The notes under the pieces are model-generated. The model was not told the origin of the DNA. It did no database searches and saw only the letters and a program-made list of their open reading frames with translations. The translations under genes and the position numbers were made by a program. From Phycisphaeraceae bacterium (GTDB taxonomy: Bacteria; Planctomycetota; Phycisphaerae; Phycisphaerales; UBA1924), in NCBI GenBank assembly GCA_021297895.1, contig JAJTHN010000012.1, positions 30,229 through 94,228 of the forward strand: a stretch of 64,000 nucleotides of DNA. Direction: 5' to 3'. This document shows, piece by piece, positions 43,544 through 53,149 of this stretch. Within the stretch, counting starts at the first letter, position 1, and each line of letters starts with the position of its first letter.

Positions 43544-45022
43544 ATGAGGCCGAAGGTTGATGGATGGTTCACCAAGGTTCGCCCCCTCCGAGCGGGCGCG
43601 ATCGCGTTGGCCGCGGGGTCCGTCCTGATCGCGTCCCCGGCGATGGCCCAGCAGGACACGCGTCGCATCGAGCGCCAGCTCCGAACGAGCGAGGCGGGCG
43701 ACTTTCGCGTTCGCGTGGATACATCGCTCACCCTGGCCGAGCGCACACAGTTCGACTACGGCGGATTCGTCTCGCTCACGGGCATCTGGCTCAACGACTC
43801 GAACGAGAATTCCCGCCGCCTGATCCAGCCCGAGGTCGCCCTCTACGCCCGCGCAAGCCTCGACGGCGTGCACACCGTGTTCGTCCGCTCGCGTTTCCCG
43901 TACCGCTCTTTCAGCGCGGGCGACTCGTTCGACGGCCGCGGCGACCGCTGGATCGAGCCGTTCCTGGACCGTTACGTCTACACATTCGACCTTCGGCGTG
44001 CGCTGGAGGCCTATCAGGGGATGAGCACGGACTTCAACCTGAACCTGTCCGTGGGTCGTCAGTTTGTTGACTGGGGCGCGGGCCTTGCCCTGAGCGAGAC
44101 GCTCTACGCCGTTCGACCGGTGATCGAACTCAGCCGCCAGTTCAAGATCGACACGCTCGTCGGCCTTACGCCCGAGCACACGGCCGACTTCGACGCATCG
44201 CGGTTCAACTCCGATGAGAAGACCCGGCGAAGCTACATCGGCGTCAAGCCCACGTACACCTTCCGCAACGGCACCGAGGTGTACGCCTTCGCGCTGATCA
44301 TGCGTGACCATTACGCGGACACGCGGGGCCGCCCGCCGATCCCCTCGACGCTCGTGGTCGACTTCCGCACCAACGCCGAGTACTGGGGTCTGGGCGGCTC
44401 AGGGTCGCTCGGTCCGGACCTGCTCTGGCAGCTCGAGGGCATCTTCCAGACCGGCTCATCGAACTCCGATCCGTTCCGCGACCCGCTCGGCCAGCAGAGC
44501 AAGCAGGACATCTATGCCGGCGCGGCACGGGGCCAGCTCACCTGGCTCGTTCGCGATGCGGCCCGCTCGCGGGTGCAGGGCGAGGTCCTGATGTTCACCG
44601 GCGACGGCGACCGCAACGTCACCACCGACACCATCGGCGGCAACCGGCGCTTCACCAACGACGAGGCCTTCAACTCGCTCGGCTTTGCAAACACCGGCCT
44701 GGCCTTCGCTCCGGCGCTGTCGAACCTCATCTCCACCCGCCTTGGCGCATCGACCTTCCCGCTTGCCGGAAACGATGTCTTCGACCAGCTCCAGCTCGGC
44801 GCGGACCTGCTGCTGTTCAACAAGTACACATCGCGCGGCGCGATCGACCAGCCCTCTCGCGATGCATCTTTCCTCGGCACCGAGCTCGACCTGTACGCCA
44901 ACTGGCGCATCACCGGCGACCTGGCGGTTCAGGCCCGCTACGGCGTGTTCTTCCCCGGTGCCGGGCTCCAGAATCGTGACACCCGCCACTTCCTCCTGCT
45001 CGGCGTCACGCTCTCGTTCTGA
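43544..45022 (+). CDS. Outer-membrane beta-barrel protein (alginate-export-like)
   Basis: A 492-residue protein with a signal peptide (LRAGAIALAAGSVLIASPAMAQ). The mature part alternates amphipathic strands and loops: DYGGFVSLTGIWLND, RLIQPEVALYARASLDGVHTVFVRSR, NLNLSVGRQFVDWGAGLALS. It ends in a C-terminal strand FLLLGVTLSF with terminal Phe, the signal for BAM-mediated insertion. The overall look is similar to AlgE-type export barrels, but by eye only. An AAGGGAG site precedes the ATG. It starts the module described at 43.5-52.2 kb. Confidence 0.8.
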   Translation: MRPKVDGWFTKVRPLRAGAIALAAGSVLIASPAMAQQDTRRIERQLRTSEAGDFRVRVDTSLTLAERTQFDYGGFVSLTGIWLNDSNENSRRLIQPEVALYARASLDGVHTVFVRSRFPYRSFSAGDSFDGRGDRWIEPFLDRYVYTFDLRRALEAYQGMSTDFNLNLSVGRQFVDWGAGLALSETLYAVRPVIELSRQFKIDTLVGLTPEHTADFDASRFNSDEKTRRSYIGVKPTYTFRNGTEVYAFALIMRDHYADTRGRPPIPSTLVVDFRTNAEYWGLGGSGSLGPDLLWQLEGIFQTGSSNSDPFRDPLGQQSKQDIYAGAARGQLTWLVRDAARSRVQGEVLMFTGDGDRNVTTDTIGGNRRFTNDEAFNSLGFANTGLAFAPALSNLISTRLGASTFPLAGNDVFDQLQLGADLLLFNKYTSRGAIDQPSRDASFLGTELDLYANWRITGDLAVQARYGVFFPGAGLQNRDTRHFLLLGVTLSF

Positions 45023-45098
45023 GTTCGTCGCCCAGACCGCCCCGCATCCGCCGACTCTGTTGCCCACCGCCAAGCCTCGACGACTTCCGAGCACCGCC

Positions 45099-45773
45099 AT
45101 GATGACCCCCGACCATCGCACCCTCCGCCTCGCCACGCACGCCGGCGCGCTCGCGCTCGCCGCCGGCGCAGCGCTGGCGCTCGCCGGGTGCGCACGCACG
45201 ACCATCGAGAACACGCTCGAGACCAACTACGCCGCGGCCGATCCCGGCGCTCAGGTCAACTTCTGGCACACGCTCCCCGAGCGTTCGGCCGTTGCCAACG
45301 ACGAGGGCCTCCACGGTCTGTTCATCCTCGCCGACGGCAGCGACCCGCACAGCACATACGAGGCCCGGGTCGCCGATGCCCGCGCCCGCGGCTGGATCGG
45401 CTCATCGTGGAACGAGCCGGCGAACCTGGCCATGCAGCGCGGCACGCTCGCCGCCGCCGTCGCCAAGATCGTTCAACTCCGCGGCGGCGTCATGTACTCG
45501 CTCCTGCCCGGCCCGCGATACGCCACACGCGAACTCATCTCCCGCGGCATGGTCCCGCCCGGCTCCAGCGAGAACCAGGCCATCACCGGCCTTGAGTATC
45601 TCGGAGTCATCGGCCGCGCGCAGGATGTCATCACCATGCGCGAGGCTCAGCAGGCCACGCAGAATGCCTCGCCGGATGCCGCGCCCGCGGCCACGCCCGA
45701 CCCCAACGCGGCGCCCGCCGCCGCCCCCGCCCCTGACTCGGCCACGGGCGCCGCGCCCACGACCACACCCTGA
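45099..45773 (+). CDS. Lipoprotein of unknown family
   Basis: A 224-residue protein with signal peptide and lipobox (ALALAGC). A domain of about 130 residues follows (FWHTLPERSAVANDEGLHGLF, AARARGWIGSSWNEPANLAM-like helical segment, then RGMVPPGSSENQAITGLEYLG). The last 45 residues are Pro/Ala-rich. No family recognised. It lies 76 bases after the barrel gene and 42 bases before the cyclase gene, so all three could share a transcript. Confidence 0.7.
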   Translation: MMTPDHRTLRLATHAGALALAAGAALALAGCARTTIENTLETNYAAADPGAQVNFWHTLPERSAVANDEGLHGLFILADGSDPHSTYEARVADARARGWIGSSWNEPANLAMQRGTLAAAVAKIVQLRGGVMYSLLPGPRYATRELISRGMVPPGSSENQAITGLEYLGVIGRAQDVITMREAQQATQNASPDAAPAATPDPNAAPAAAPAPDSATGAAPTTTP

Positions 45774-45815
45774 CGCACCCGTCCGCTTCTTCGTCCGCTC
45801 ACGTCAGCCCGCTCC

Positions 45816-48800
45816 ATGGCGCGCTTTTGGACAAAGTTCGCCCGCCGACCGCGTGCCGCTGGCTCGCCCGGTGCCTCTCAGCCGCGACAGGCCTCGCGGT
45901 CGTCGCGGGCGGTCTCGATGCACCGTCGGCAGTGGGGCGTGGGCCTGCTGTTCACGCTCCTGATCGCGGTCGTCTGGTGGTTCGGCCTCTTGGACTTCGC
46001 CGAGCGCCTCACGCTCGATCTTCGCGCCCGCTGGTTCGGGTTCAACGCGATCGAACCGTCGGACCGGCTTGTGATCGTCGGCATCGACGATGCGGCCCTC
46101 TCGACCATCGGACGATGGCCGTGGGATCGTGCGCGAATGGCCCGCGTGATCGATGAACTCCGCCTGGCCGGCGCGAAGGTCATCGCGCTCGACTTGTTGC
46201 TCGATGAGCCCCAGGTGCCGCGACTGGTCGCCGCGCAGACCCCCGGTGCGCCGGAGTCGGTCCGCACGGTGCACGATGACGATCTTCTGGCCGAGGCCAT
46301 CCGCCGGCACGGCGCGGTGGTGGTCGCCGGGTCGTTCCGCTTCGGGCAGGCCGATGCGCAGCGAGACAAGTCCGGCGCGCCGCACAGCCCCGCCATGAGC
46401 GGCCCGGTACCGACGCCGACCGCCGGGGAGGCAGGCAAAGAGCCGGCGACGAGTGGGAGCACCGAGGATGGCGACGTCGCCGATGCTCCCGCCGCCGATC
46501 CGCTCGGCGCGGCCAGCGACCAGCGCCTCGCCTTCAACCTGCCTCTGAGCGCCGTAATGGACGCGATCGCCGCACAGCCCTCGCTCGCGACCGAGCCCTT
46601 CGACGATGCCATGGCGGTGCTCGTTCGCCGCTTCCTTCCGCCCTCGGCCTGGTCGTTCCAGGATGGTCCGGAGTTCCGCGAACTGCGCCGCAAACTCGGC
46701 GCGGCACGTCTGCTGATCGACCTGGCGCCGAACTCCTCCCGAGCCGTGCCCGAGACGGGCCTCAGCCTCCGCTGGGCCACCAGCACCGACCCGACGCCCA
46801 CGCTCCCGCGACTGGCCGGCGACGCGGCACGCCTCGGAAACGTCACGTTCGACACGTTCGATGCCGACGGCCTGACCCGCCGCGTGCCACTGTGGGTCCG
46901 CCACCGTGACCGACTCTGGCCGAACCTCGGCCTGGCCGCCGCGATGCTCTATCTCAACGTGCCGCTGGATCAGGTCTCGATCGTCGGCAACTCCACGATC
47001 GTGCCCATGCCCGAGGGTGAGCCACGTCGGCTCTCCACCTTCGGCTCGCGACTGAGCAATCGTCAGGTCGACGGGCTGCACTACGTCACATGGCCCCGCT
47101 CGCTCCTGGGCAAGCCCGTGCCCGACAGTGTCGCCAACGGCTGGCAATGGCAGTTCTACAGCCTTGATCGCAACACCGGCGGCGAGTTCCCCATCGGCGC
47201 GGTCTACGAGCCGGCCAATCTCGCCAGCCTCATCCTGACCAATCTTCAGCAGTTCGATCGGGCGTTCACACAGGTTTACCTCAACCCCGCCGACCCGATT
47301 CTTCAGGGCGGCGATGCCGACGACTTTCGCGCCGCGATGAACGCGATTCTCGAGCACGGCGTCGATGACGAGATGTTCCCGGCCTATCTCGATGCCGTGA
47401 ACACCATCCACGAGAGCGCCCGCATCGCCGCCCGCGCACGCCTGGCGGCACTCACGGCGCAGAAGCCGATCGAGCAGCTCGAGGGTCGCGAGCGAATCCT
47501 CGCCGAGAACATCACCGGCGCGCTGGAGTTCCTGCCCAGAAACATCCAGCAAGCTCAGCAGGGTCTGCTCCGAATCAGCGAGTCGCGTGCCCGAACCCGC
47601 GAGCGGCTCAACGGCAAAATCGTCTTCGTCGGATGGACCGCCACCGGCGCCGCGGCGGACTTTGTCGCCACCAGCATCCACCCCAAGACCCCCGGCGTGC
47701 ACCTGCACGTCGCGGTCGCCAACTCCGTGCTTACCGGGTATGCCAAGGTTCCCGGCCCGCGCTGGGCCGACTTCGCGGCGCTGCTGATCATGGGCGTGCT
47801 GGCAACGTGGATCGGTGTCTCGTCGAGCGTGCTGTCCGGACCCGCCAGCGTGATCCTGCTCGTCGGCGCGTGGTTCGGTGTGGTCGGTCTGGTGCTGTGG
47901 GATCAACTCGGCCTGATCGTTTCCGCCGCGGGCCCCGCCGCCGGCGCGCTCAGCGCGGTCGTCGGTGTGTTCGTGCATCGCCTCTTCGTCGAACAGCGCT
48001 CGCGCCGGCGAACCGAGGAGCGCTTCAAGAGCTACGTGTCTCCGGAGGTTGTCGACATCCTCGTCAACAACCCCTCGCTGGACAGCATGAAGCCCCAGCG
48101 CCGCACGCTCTCGATCATGTTCACCGATCTGGCCGGGTTCACATCGACAGCCGAGAAACTCGGCTCCGACCGCACCGCGGAAGTGCTGCGCCTGTACCTC
48201 GGCCCCATGACCGAGATCCTTCAGGGCCACCGCGGCACGCTCGACAAGTACAACGGCGATGCCATCCTCGGCTTCTGGGGCGCGCCCGTCGAGAATCTCA
48301 ATCACGCCAAGGACGCGTGCGAGACCGCGCTCGACATGCTTCGCACGCTCGACCGCATGAACAGCGAGCACGCGTTCGGAGAGAACGTTGAACTGGCCAT
48401 GCGGATCGGCATCGCCACCGGCGAGGTCATGGTCGGCGACTTCGGCAATCCGCCCCGAAACTCCTCCTACACCGTCATCGGTGACACCGCCAACATCGCC
48501 TCACGACTCGAAGGCGCGAACAAGGCCTTCGGCTCGCGCATTCTCGTCCCCACCGAAACGCTCATCGCCGCCGGCGGCGCCTTCCGCTCGCGCCTGGTCG
48601 GCAAGATCCGCGTCAAGGGCCGCGCCGAGCCGATGGAACTCCACGAACTCATCGGCGATCTCCAGCCCTTCGCCGAGCGCACCGACGAGTACATCGAGCA
48701 CTGCAACGCCATCGTGCGAGCGTTCCAGGCCGGCGAACTCGAGTCGTGCCTGGCCAAGTGCGATGAACTCGACCGCGACTTCGGCCCGCGGCGGACACTG

Positions 48801-48932
48801 GCCGTCAGCGCCCTGGGTGAGATCGAGTCCCACCCCTTCGCACAGATCTATCGCGATGCCTGCCTGGACTGGCTGCAGCGCGACGATCGTGATGCGGCCT
48901 TCGACGGTGCGCTGACGCTCACGGAGAAGTAG
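45816..48932 (+). CDS. CHASE2-domain class III adenylate/guanylate cyclase
   Basis: A 1038-residue protein. N-terminal TM near residues 40-60, a long CHASE2 extracytoplasmic region (starts LDLRARWFG...RLVIVGIDDAALSTIGRWPWDR) up to about 640, then three helices (about 650-725) and a class III cyclase domain. Catalytic elements: metal Asp in FTDLAGF (near 770) and in DKYNGDAILGFWG (near 815), plus NIASR with the transition-state Asn and Arg. The Lys of DKYNGD and Asp of VIGDTAN point to ATP, so cAMP is likely. Long CHASE2 inserts (residues 130-240) are unusual. Confidence 0.92.
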   Translation: MARFWTKFARRPRAAGSPGASQPRQASRSSRAVSMHRRQWGVGLLFTLLIAVVWWFGLLDFAERLTLDLRARWFGFNAIEPSDRLVIVGIDDAALSTIGRWPWDRARMARVIDELRLAGAKVIALDLLLDEPQVPRLVAAQTPGAPESVRTVHDDDLLAEAIRRHGAVVVAGSFRFGQADAQRDKSGAPHSPAMSGPVPTPTAGEAGKEPATSGSTEDGDVADAPAADPLGAASDQRLAFNLPLSAVMDAIAAQPSLATEPFDDAMAVLVRRFLPPSAWSFQDGPEFRELRRKLGAARLLIDLAPNSSRAVPETGLSLRWATSTDPTPTLPRLAGDAARLGNVTFDTFDADGLTRRVPLWVRHRDRLWPNLGLAAAMLYLNVPLDQVSIVGNSTIVPMPEGEPRRLSTFGSRLSNRQVDGLHYVTWPRSLLGKPVPDSVANGWQWQFYSLDRNTGGEFPIGAVYEPANLASLILTNLQQFDRAFTQVYLNPADPILQGGDADDFRAAMNAILEHGVDDEMFPAYLDAVNTIHESARIAARARLAALTAQKPIEQLEGRERILAENITGALEFLPRNIQQAQQGLLRISESRARTRERLNGKIVFVGWTATGAAADFVATSIHPKTPGVHLHVAVANSVLTGYAKVPGPRWADFAALLIMGVLATWIGVSSSVLSGPASVILLVGAWFGVVGLVLWDQLGLIVSAAGPAAGALSAVVGVFVHRLFVEQRSRRRTEERFKSYVSPEVVDILVNNPSLDSMKPQRRTLSIMFTDLAGFTSTAEKLGSDRTAEVLRLYLGPMTEILQGHRGTLDKYNGDAILGFWGAPVENLNHAKDACETALDMLRTLDRMNSEHAFGENVELAMRIGIATGEVMVGDFGNPPRNSSYTVIGDTANIASRLEGANKAFGSRILVPTETLIAAGGAFRSRLVGKIRVKGRAEPMELHELIGDLQPFAERTDEYIEHCNAIVRAFQAGELESCLAKCDELDRDFGPRRTLAVSALGEIESHPFAQIYRDACLDWLQRDDRDAAFDGALTLTEK

Positions 48933-49022
48933 ACCGGCGGCCTGTTTCTTCGATCGGCAAGAGTCATTGCGTCGGACGAGACCACCCATGTACACTCAAG
49001 CCCTCGTCTTTCGGAGCAGGAG

Positions 49023-49859
49023 ATGAACCACGCGTCATTGGCCACCCTTGCGATCCTCTCAGCCGCCGGCCAGAGCCTGTCCATCGGCGTACAGCCCCCG
49101 GCGGCCGAGCCGTCGGCCCAGTCCGCATCCGTCCAGCCCGCCGCCGCACCCGCGCCGGCGAGCACCGACCCCGCAGTCGCCGGTACGGTCCTTGAGGTCG
49201 TGGGCCTGGTGCAGTGGCGCCCGGCACCCGATGCCCCGCTCCGAGCCGCGGCGGTGGGGGACCAGCTGCCCCCGGGGTCGGAGATCTTCACCGGTCACCG
49301 TTCGCGCACGCAGATCCGCCTGCACGGCACCCAGATTTTCATCATCGAACGCCTCGCCCGCGTCCGACTGAGCGAGGTCATCGCCGCGACGAACGCCTCG
49401 CCCGCGACCACCCGGGTTGAACTGCCTTACGGCCGCGTCGACTTCAAAGTCGTCTCCACGCGCGTCTCCAACGACGTGCGCATCAAGACCCCCGATGCGA
49501 TTCTCGCCGTCAAGGGCACCACGGGCTTCATCAATGTTCAGTTCGGCAGAACCGAGGCGGGCGGCGGGGTGGACAACACCGGCAACTTCACCGTGACCTA
49601 CGAGAACGGCCGGGAAGGGAGCATCGAGGATCAGAACCAGACCGATTCGCAGGACCCCAACCCCGCTGACAAAGAGAACCGGAACAACCAGCCCTTCCTC
49701 CCCTTGAACGTGCTGACGCCCGAGGAGATCGAGGCCCTGCGGCGGAACACCGGCGGAGGCTCGAACAACCTCAACTTCAACAATCCGCCGACGCCCGGTC
49801 CGAGCAACAACCCCCCGGATGAGCGCGATGGCAGGGCTTACGGCGGTCCGTCGTCCTGA
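49023..49859 (+). CDS. Exported FecR-domain protein, short paralogue
   Basis: A 278-residue protein with weak signal peptide (LATLAILSAAGQ). The FecR core GTVLEVVGLVQWRPAP, VGDQLPPGSEIFTGHRSRTQI, ERLARVRLSEV and ELPYGRVDFKVVS...NDVRIKTPDAILAVKGT spans about 50-175. The tail is Asn/Pro-rich. Unlike sigma-regulator FecRs it has no cytosolic N-domain, so it acts outside. It starts 90 bases after the cyclase gene. FecR proteins next to CHASE2 cyclases are seen in other bacteria (recall, not checked). Confidence 0.85.
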   Translation: MNHASLATLAILSAAGQSLSIGVQPPAAEPSAQSASVQPAAAPAPASTDPAVAGTVLEVVGLVQWRPAPDAPLRAAAVGDQLPPGSEIFTGHRSRTQIRLHGTQIFIIERLARVRLSEVIAATNASPATTRVELPYGRVDFKVVSTRVSNDVRIKTPDAILAVKGTTGFINVQFGRTEAGGGVDNTGNFTVTYENGREGSIEDQNQTDSQDPNPADKENRNNQPFLPLNVLTPEEIEALRRNTGGGSNNLNFNNPPTPGPSNNPPDERDGRAYGGPSS

Positions 49860-50101
49860 TCGACCTAAAATAGACTATCAGTCGGTTTCGTGATAGCCTG
49901 TTCGGGTGATAGTCCCGGACCGCGATCGCTCGTCGGAGCGTGAGCAGAATCTGCGCGAAGTTCGGGAAGATCTGCCGAGAAACGGGAGATGTTCGGTTTA
50001 TTCTCGCATGGAACTCCCGGGGTCTGGTGGGCGAATAGCTTGAGTGTGGTACTTTTATTGAAGAAGAGTCCCACGCCCAAAATCGCAGACTGGAGTTGTC
50101 C

Positions 50102-52186
50102 ATGGCTCGTGACAATGGTCGATCGCTCGCCGTCAAGTTGGCGGTGGCTGCGCTGATTCCCCTGACCGCGTCGGCGGTGGCACACGCCGCGGGTCGTGCT
50201 CAGCAGGTTGATCCATCAACGAGCGCGCCGGCGGCGACGGCTCCCGCGGCGGATGTGGCGCGGTCGGCCCCGCCGATCGTCGTGCTGGCGGTGCAGGGCA
50301 CGGTGCATCACCGTCCTTCGCCCGAGAGCAAGTGGGTTCCGGCCAAGGCGGGCGACGTACTGACGGCGGGTACCGAGATCAGCACGCTGACCAAGAGCAT
50401 CATCCAGATTCAGATCGGCGCGGGGCAGATCTTCACGATCGATCGCCTTTCGCGTGTGAAGATCGCCGAGGCGTTGAACATTTCGGGCACGGAGAAGTCC
50501 ACGCTCGAGCTGCCGTACGGCCGCGTGAAGTTCGACGTGACCAGCACGCAGTTTTCCAACGACGTCAAGCTCGTCGCCCCCGATGCGACGCTGGCGGTTC
50601 GCGGCACCGAGGGCGGGCTGGATGTCACGCCCGGTCAGCCGACCAATGCCTTCGGCGGTGAGTTCAACACGGGTCGATTCGATGTCGAGTTCGATAACGG
50701 CATCACGGGCGTCGTCACCGGCAACGAGCAGACCGACCAGAACAACCCCAACCCGGCCAAGAACGAGAACCTGGGCCTGACGCTCGATATCGGCGACCAG
50801 AAGTCGCGCGACCAGGGTGAGCAGAACTTCGTTCAGAACTTCTCGTTCAATGCGCCCGCGCTGCTGAACACGCCGACGCCGCCGGACGAGCAGCTGCGGG
50901 AGCAGATCGCCGAGACCGAGCGGCTCTTTGGCTCGACATTCTTCTCGCTGGATCTGCTCGGCAGCGTTCTGACGGAGCGCGACCTGTTCGGCAACGCGAT
51001 CACGCGTCGGAAGTACGACTCGCCGTTCTCAGGCCCGATCAAGGGCATGACGATCGTGCAGCAGGGTTCGCAGCGGATCCTGTACGCGATCGAGAACACG
51101 TTCAACAGCTCGGGCCAGTCGGTCCCGGTGCTGCGCATGGTGGACATCAGTGATCCGAACTCGAAGTGGAGCGATGTGGCCAGTTACCAGCCCGGGCCGA
51201 CGACGGCTTTCGGCGAGACGGAGTACTTCTTCGATGCGCTCTCGTCGTTTGCCGGTCGGCTGTTTGTGCTGCAGGGCTCGGTGAACACGAGCACGACGCC
51301 GGGGCACATCTTCGAGCTGCCGACCGGCGGCTTTGTGGCCGGCGGAAGCCCCACGCCGCAGACGCGCATGGTTCTGGGCATGAACACGCTGGGCGGCATG
51401 GCCGCGGGGGGCAACGGCACGCTGTATGTCCCCGGTACGGTTCCGACGTGGGAACTGCAGTACGACGGCGGCACGACCTTCGGTGAGTCCTCGGGCCAGC
51501 CGACGCTCGTGCAGACGGGCACGAGCCCGATCCTGCTGCAGGTTGATCCGCGCAACAACTTCATCGAGAACGCCTGGACCGCGAGCAACGGTCTGACGCC
51601 GCAGAGCGGCACGCAGGGCAACGGCGCATTCAGCTTCTCGGATCTTCAGCAGGTCACGAGCATGAGTTTCGCCGGCGGAACGCTGGTGATCCGCGGCGTG
51701 ACCGGCGCCAACGAGCCGGTGACGATCCAGTACAACCCCGCCGCGAGCAACACCGCGAGCGATCCGCGTGTGGTCCGGGTCAACGAGGGCGGCAACTTCG
51801 CGTTCAACGACTGGCAGCAGGGCTCGATCGGCGCCGGCAATGTGCCGAGCGCCCGCGAGCTGCTCCCGCCGACGGGCGCGATCTCGACGGCGCTGGACCC
51901 GACGTTCGCCGCGATGGGCTACTCCACGCAGGCGCGTCTGTCGGGCGCGGTGGAGATGCTGCTGCGTCAGCAGGTGCTGGCGGTGGCGAGCGACCCGGCC
52001 CGGTGCCTCGAGTCCGGTGCACTGCAGAACCTCGGCTCGATCCTGCCCGGCTACGACTTCCAGCAGGCGGGCATGGGTCAGGCGGCGCAGCAGTTCTACA
52101 CGGCGCTGCAGCAGCAGAACCCCAGCCACCCGTGCCTGCCGATCGTCGTGATCCTGAACAACGGCTGCCCGAACTGCCCGAAGTAA
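50102..52186 (+). CDS. Exported FecR-domain protein, long paralogue
   Basis: A 694-residue protein with a signal peptide (LAVAALIPLTASAVAHAAG). The FecR core (VLAVQGTVHHRPSPESK, AKAGDVLTAGTEI, DRLSRVKIAEA, ELPYGRVKFDV...SNDVKLVAPDATLAVRGT) is homologous to the preceding gene. A C-terminal region of about 420 residues looks beta-rich, possibly propeller-like (GPIKGMTIVQQGSQRILYAI; FAGRLFVLQGSV; GTLYVPGTVPTWEL). It ends in CPNCPK, a CxxC tail. ATG 50102 has a GGAG site six bases upstream. A terminator follows. Confidence 0.85.
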   Translation: MARDNGRSLAVKLAVAALIPLTASAVAHAAGRAQQVDPSTSAPAATAPAADVARSAPPIVVLAVQGTVHHRPSPESKWVPAKAGDVLTAGTEISTLTKSIIQIQIGAGQIFTIDRLSRVKIAEALNISGTEKSTLELPYGRVKFDVTSTQFSNDVKLVAPDATLAVRGTEGGLDVTPGQPTNAFGGEFNTGRFDVEFDNGITGVVTGNEQTDQNNPNPAKNENLGLTLDIGDQKSRDQGEQNFVQNFSFNAPALLNTPTPPDEQLREQIAETERLFGSTFFSLDLLGSVLTERDLFGNAITRRKYDSPFSGPIKGMTIVQQGSQRILYAIENTFNSSGQSVPVLRMVDISDPNSKWSDVASYQPGPTTAFGETEYFFDALSSFAGRLFVLQGSVNTSTTPGHIFELPTGGFVAGGSPTPQTRMVLGMNTLGGMAAGGNGTLYVPGTVPTWELQYDGGTTFGESSGQPTLVQTGTSPILLQVDPRNNFIENAWTASNGLTPQSGTQGNGAFSFSDLQQVTSMSFAGGTLVIRGVTGANEPVTIQYNPAASNTASDPRVVRVNEGGNFAFNDWQQGSIGAGNVPSARELLPPTGAISTALDPTFAAMGYSTQARLSGAVEMLLRQQVLAVASDPARCLESGALQNLGSILPGYDFQQAGMGQAAQQFYTALQQQNPSHPCLPIVVILNNGCPNCPK

Positions 52187-52220
52187 GCTGTGGCGCGGCG
52201 GATGATTCTCGCGGTAGCAC

Positions 52221-52264
52221 AGCGAATGAGGCAGGCCCGTTTCGACGGGCCTGCTTCGCTTTTG
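52221..52264 (+). terminator. Rho-independent terminator after the long FecR gene
   Basis: A stem GCAGGCCCG (52231-52239) with CGGGCCTGC (52246-52254) is extended by AGCGAA/TTCGCT (52221-52226 with 52255-52260) and followed by TTTTGTC. Convincing structure ending the module. Confidence 0.85.
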
Positions 52265-52314
52265 TCTCCGGCGGTGCGACGCACAAGCGACCCGAAACAG
52301 GCGCACGTGCGGAA

Positions 52315-52662
52315 TCAGCCCGACACATCCAACCCGCGGCCGACCAGCAGCACGGTCTCGACCGCGTTGCGCTGCGTCGGGTTGGTGTACATCGGCAGCA
52401 CGCTCGCGGACGGACCCGCCGCTCGCGGCGACGACTCGGTGAAGTCGATGCTCCCCGAAACGACCGCGCCGACGAGTTGGCTGTCGATCTTCGCCAGCTT
52501 GGCCGACCGCTGCGACTGCGCCGAGGTCGGCTCCGGCCGGATGCTCGCGATCGGGTCGACCGGCGGCGCATCGGCGATCGGCCGGGGCTGCGCGGCCCGA
52601 CTGACCTGCTGGGCCGCGTACGCGCGGGCGAGGTGGAACGGGTTGGTCGGAGAGACGTTCAT
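52315..52662 (-). CDS. Hypothetical protein
   Basis: A 115-residue protein, MNVSPTNPFHLARAYAAQQVSRA at the N-terminus and QLVGAVVSGSIDF and AVETVLLVGRGLDVSG later. No membrane segment or signal peptide, no family recognised. Convergent with the long FecR gene, with a terminator between them. Real-gene status is supported by codon bias and length only. Confidence 0.5.
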   Translation of the reverse strand: MNVSPTNPFHLARAYAAQQVSRAAQPRPIADAPPVDPIASIRPEPTSAQSQRSAKLAKIDSQLVGAVVSGSIDFTESSPRAAGPSASVLPMYTNPTQRNAVETVLLVGRGLDVSG

Positions 52663-53149
52663 GAGGATCGAACGCGAGGCAGAGAGGAGCGTACCCGTGT
52701 TTCCAAAAGGAGGGGTGGACCGATGCGGGGGTGTTTGCCCTCGGGAGAGTGGACCATGATTGCCTTGAGAGTCGTCGGCGGGCGGCGAGTACGGACTTGA
52801 GGCCGGGTGCGGATTTTGGATCCGCGGCGCAGAAACGGCCGAATGTCGGCCTCGGAGGCTTGAAGTTGGGCGTGGAACGTGGGTGGTATGTGGATGAAGT
52901 GAGCGCGCGGAGCTGAGATCAGGCGCTCCCGGAGATGCAGGCGGAGTTTGCGAGGTATTTGTTCATGGGGGGAAATCAGCGGTGGATAGGGCGGGAGCAC
53001 GCCGATAGTCGGGTATGATGTCGATGACAACATGGATACTGGACCGGGCCAATCGTCTGCGTCAGCACACGCAAGGGCATGATTTTCCGAGACTTGCGAG
53101 CGACGCCGTCGACCCCGTCATCGCGGGTTTCGCGGGAACACGGATCACC
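52663..53149. other. Intergenic region upstream of phoU
   Basis: Almost 490 bases hold no supported gene. A TATGAT hexamer at 53014-53019 is a possible -10 element for phoU, which would favour the start at 53150; an in-frame ATG at 53015 exists. Confidence 0.3.
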
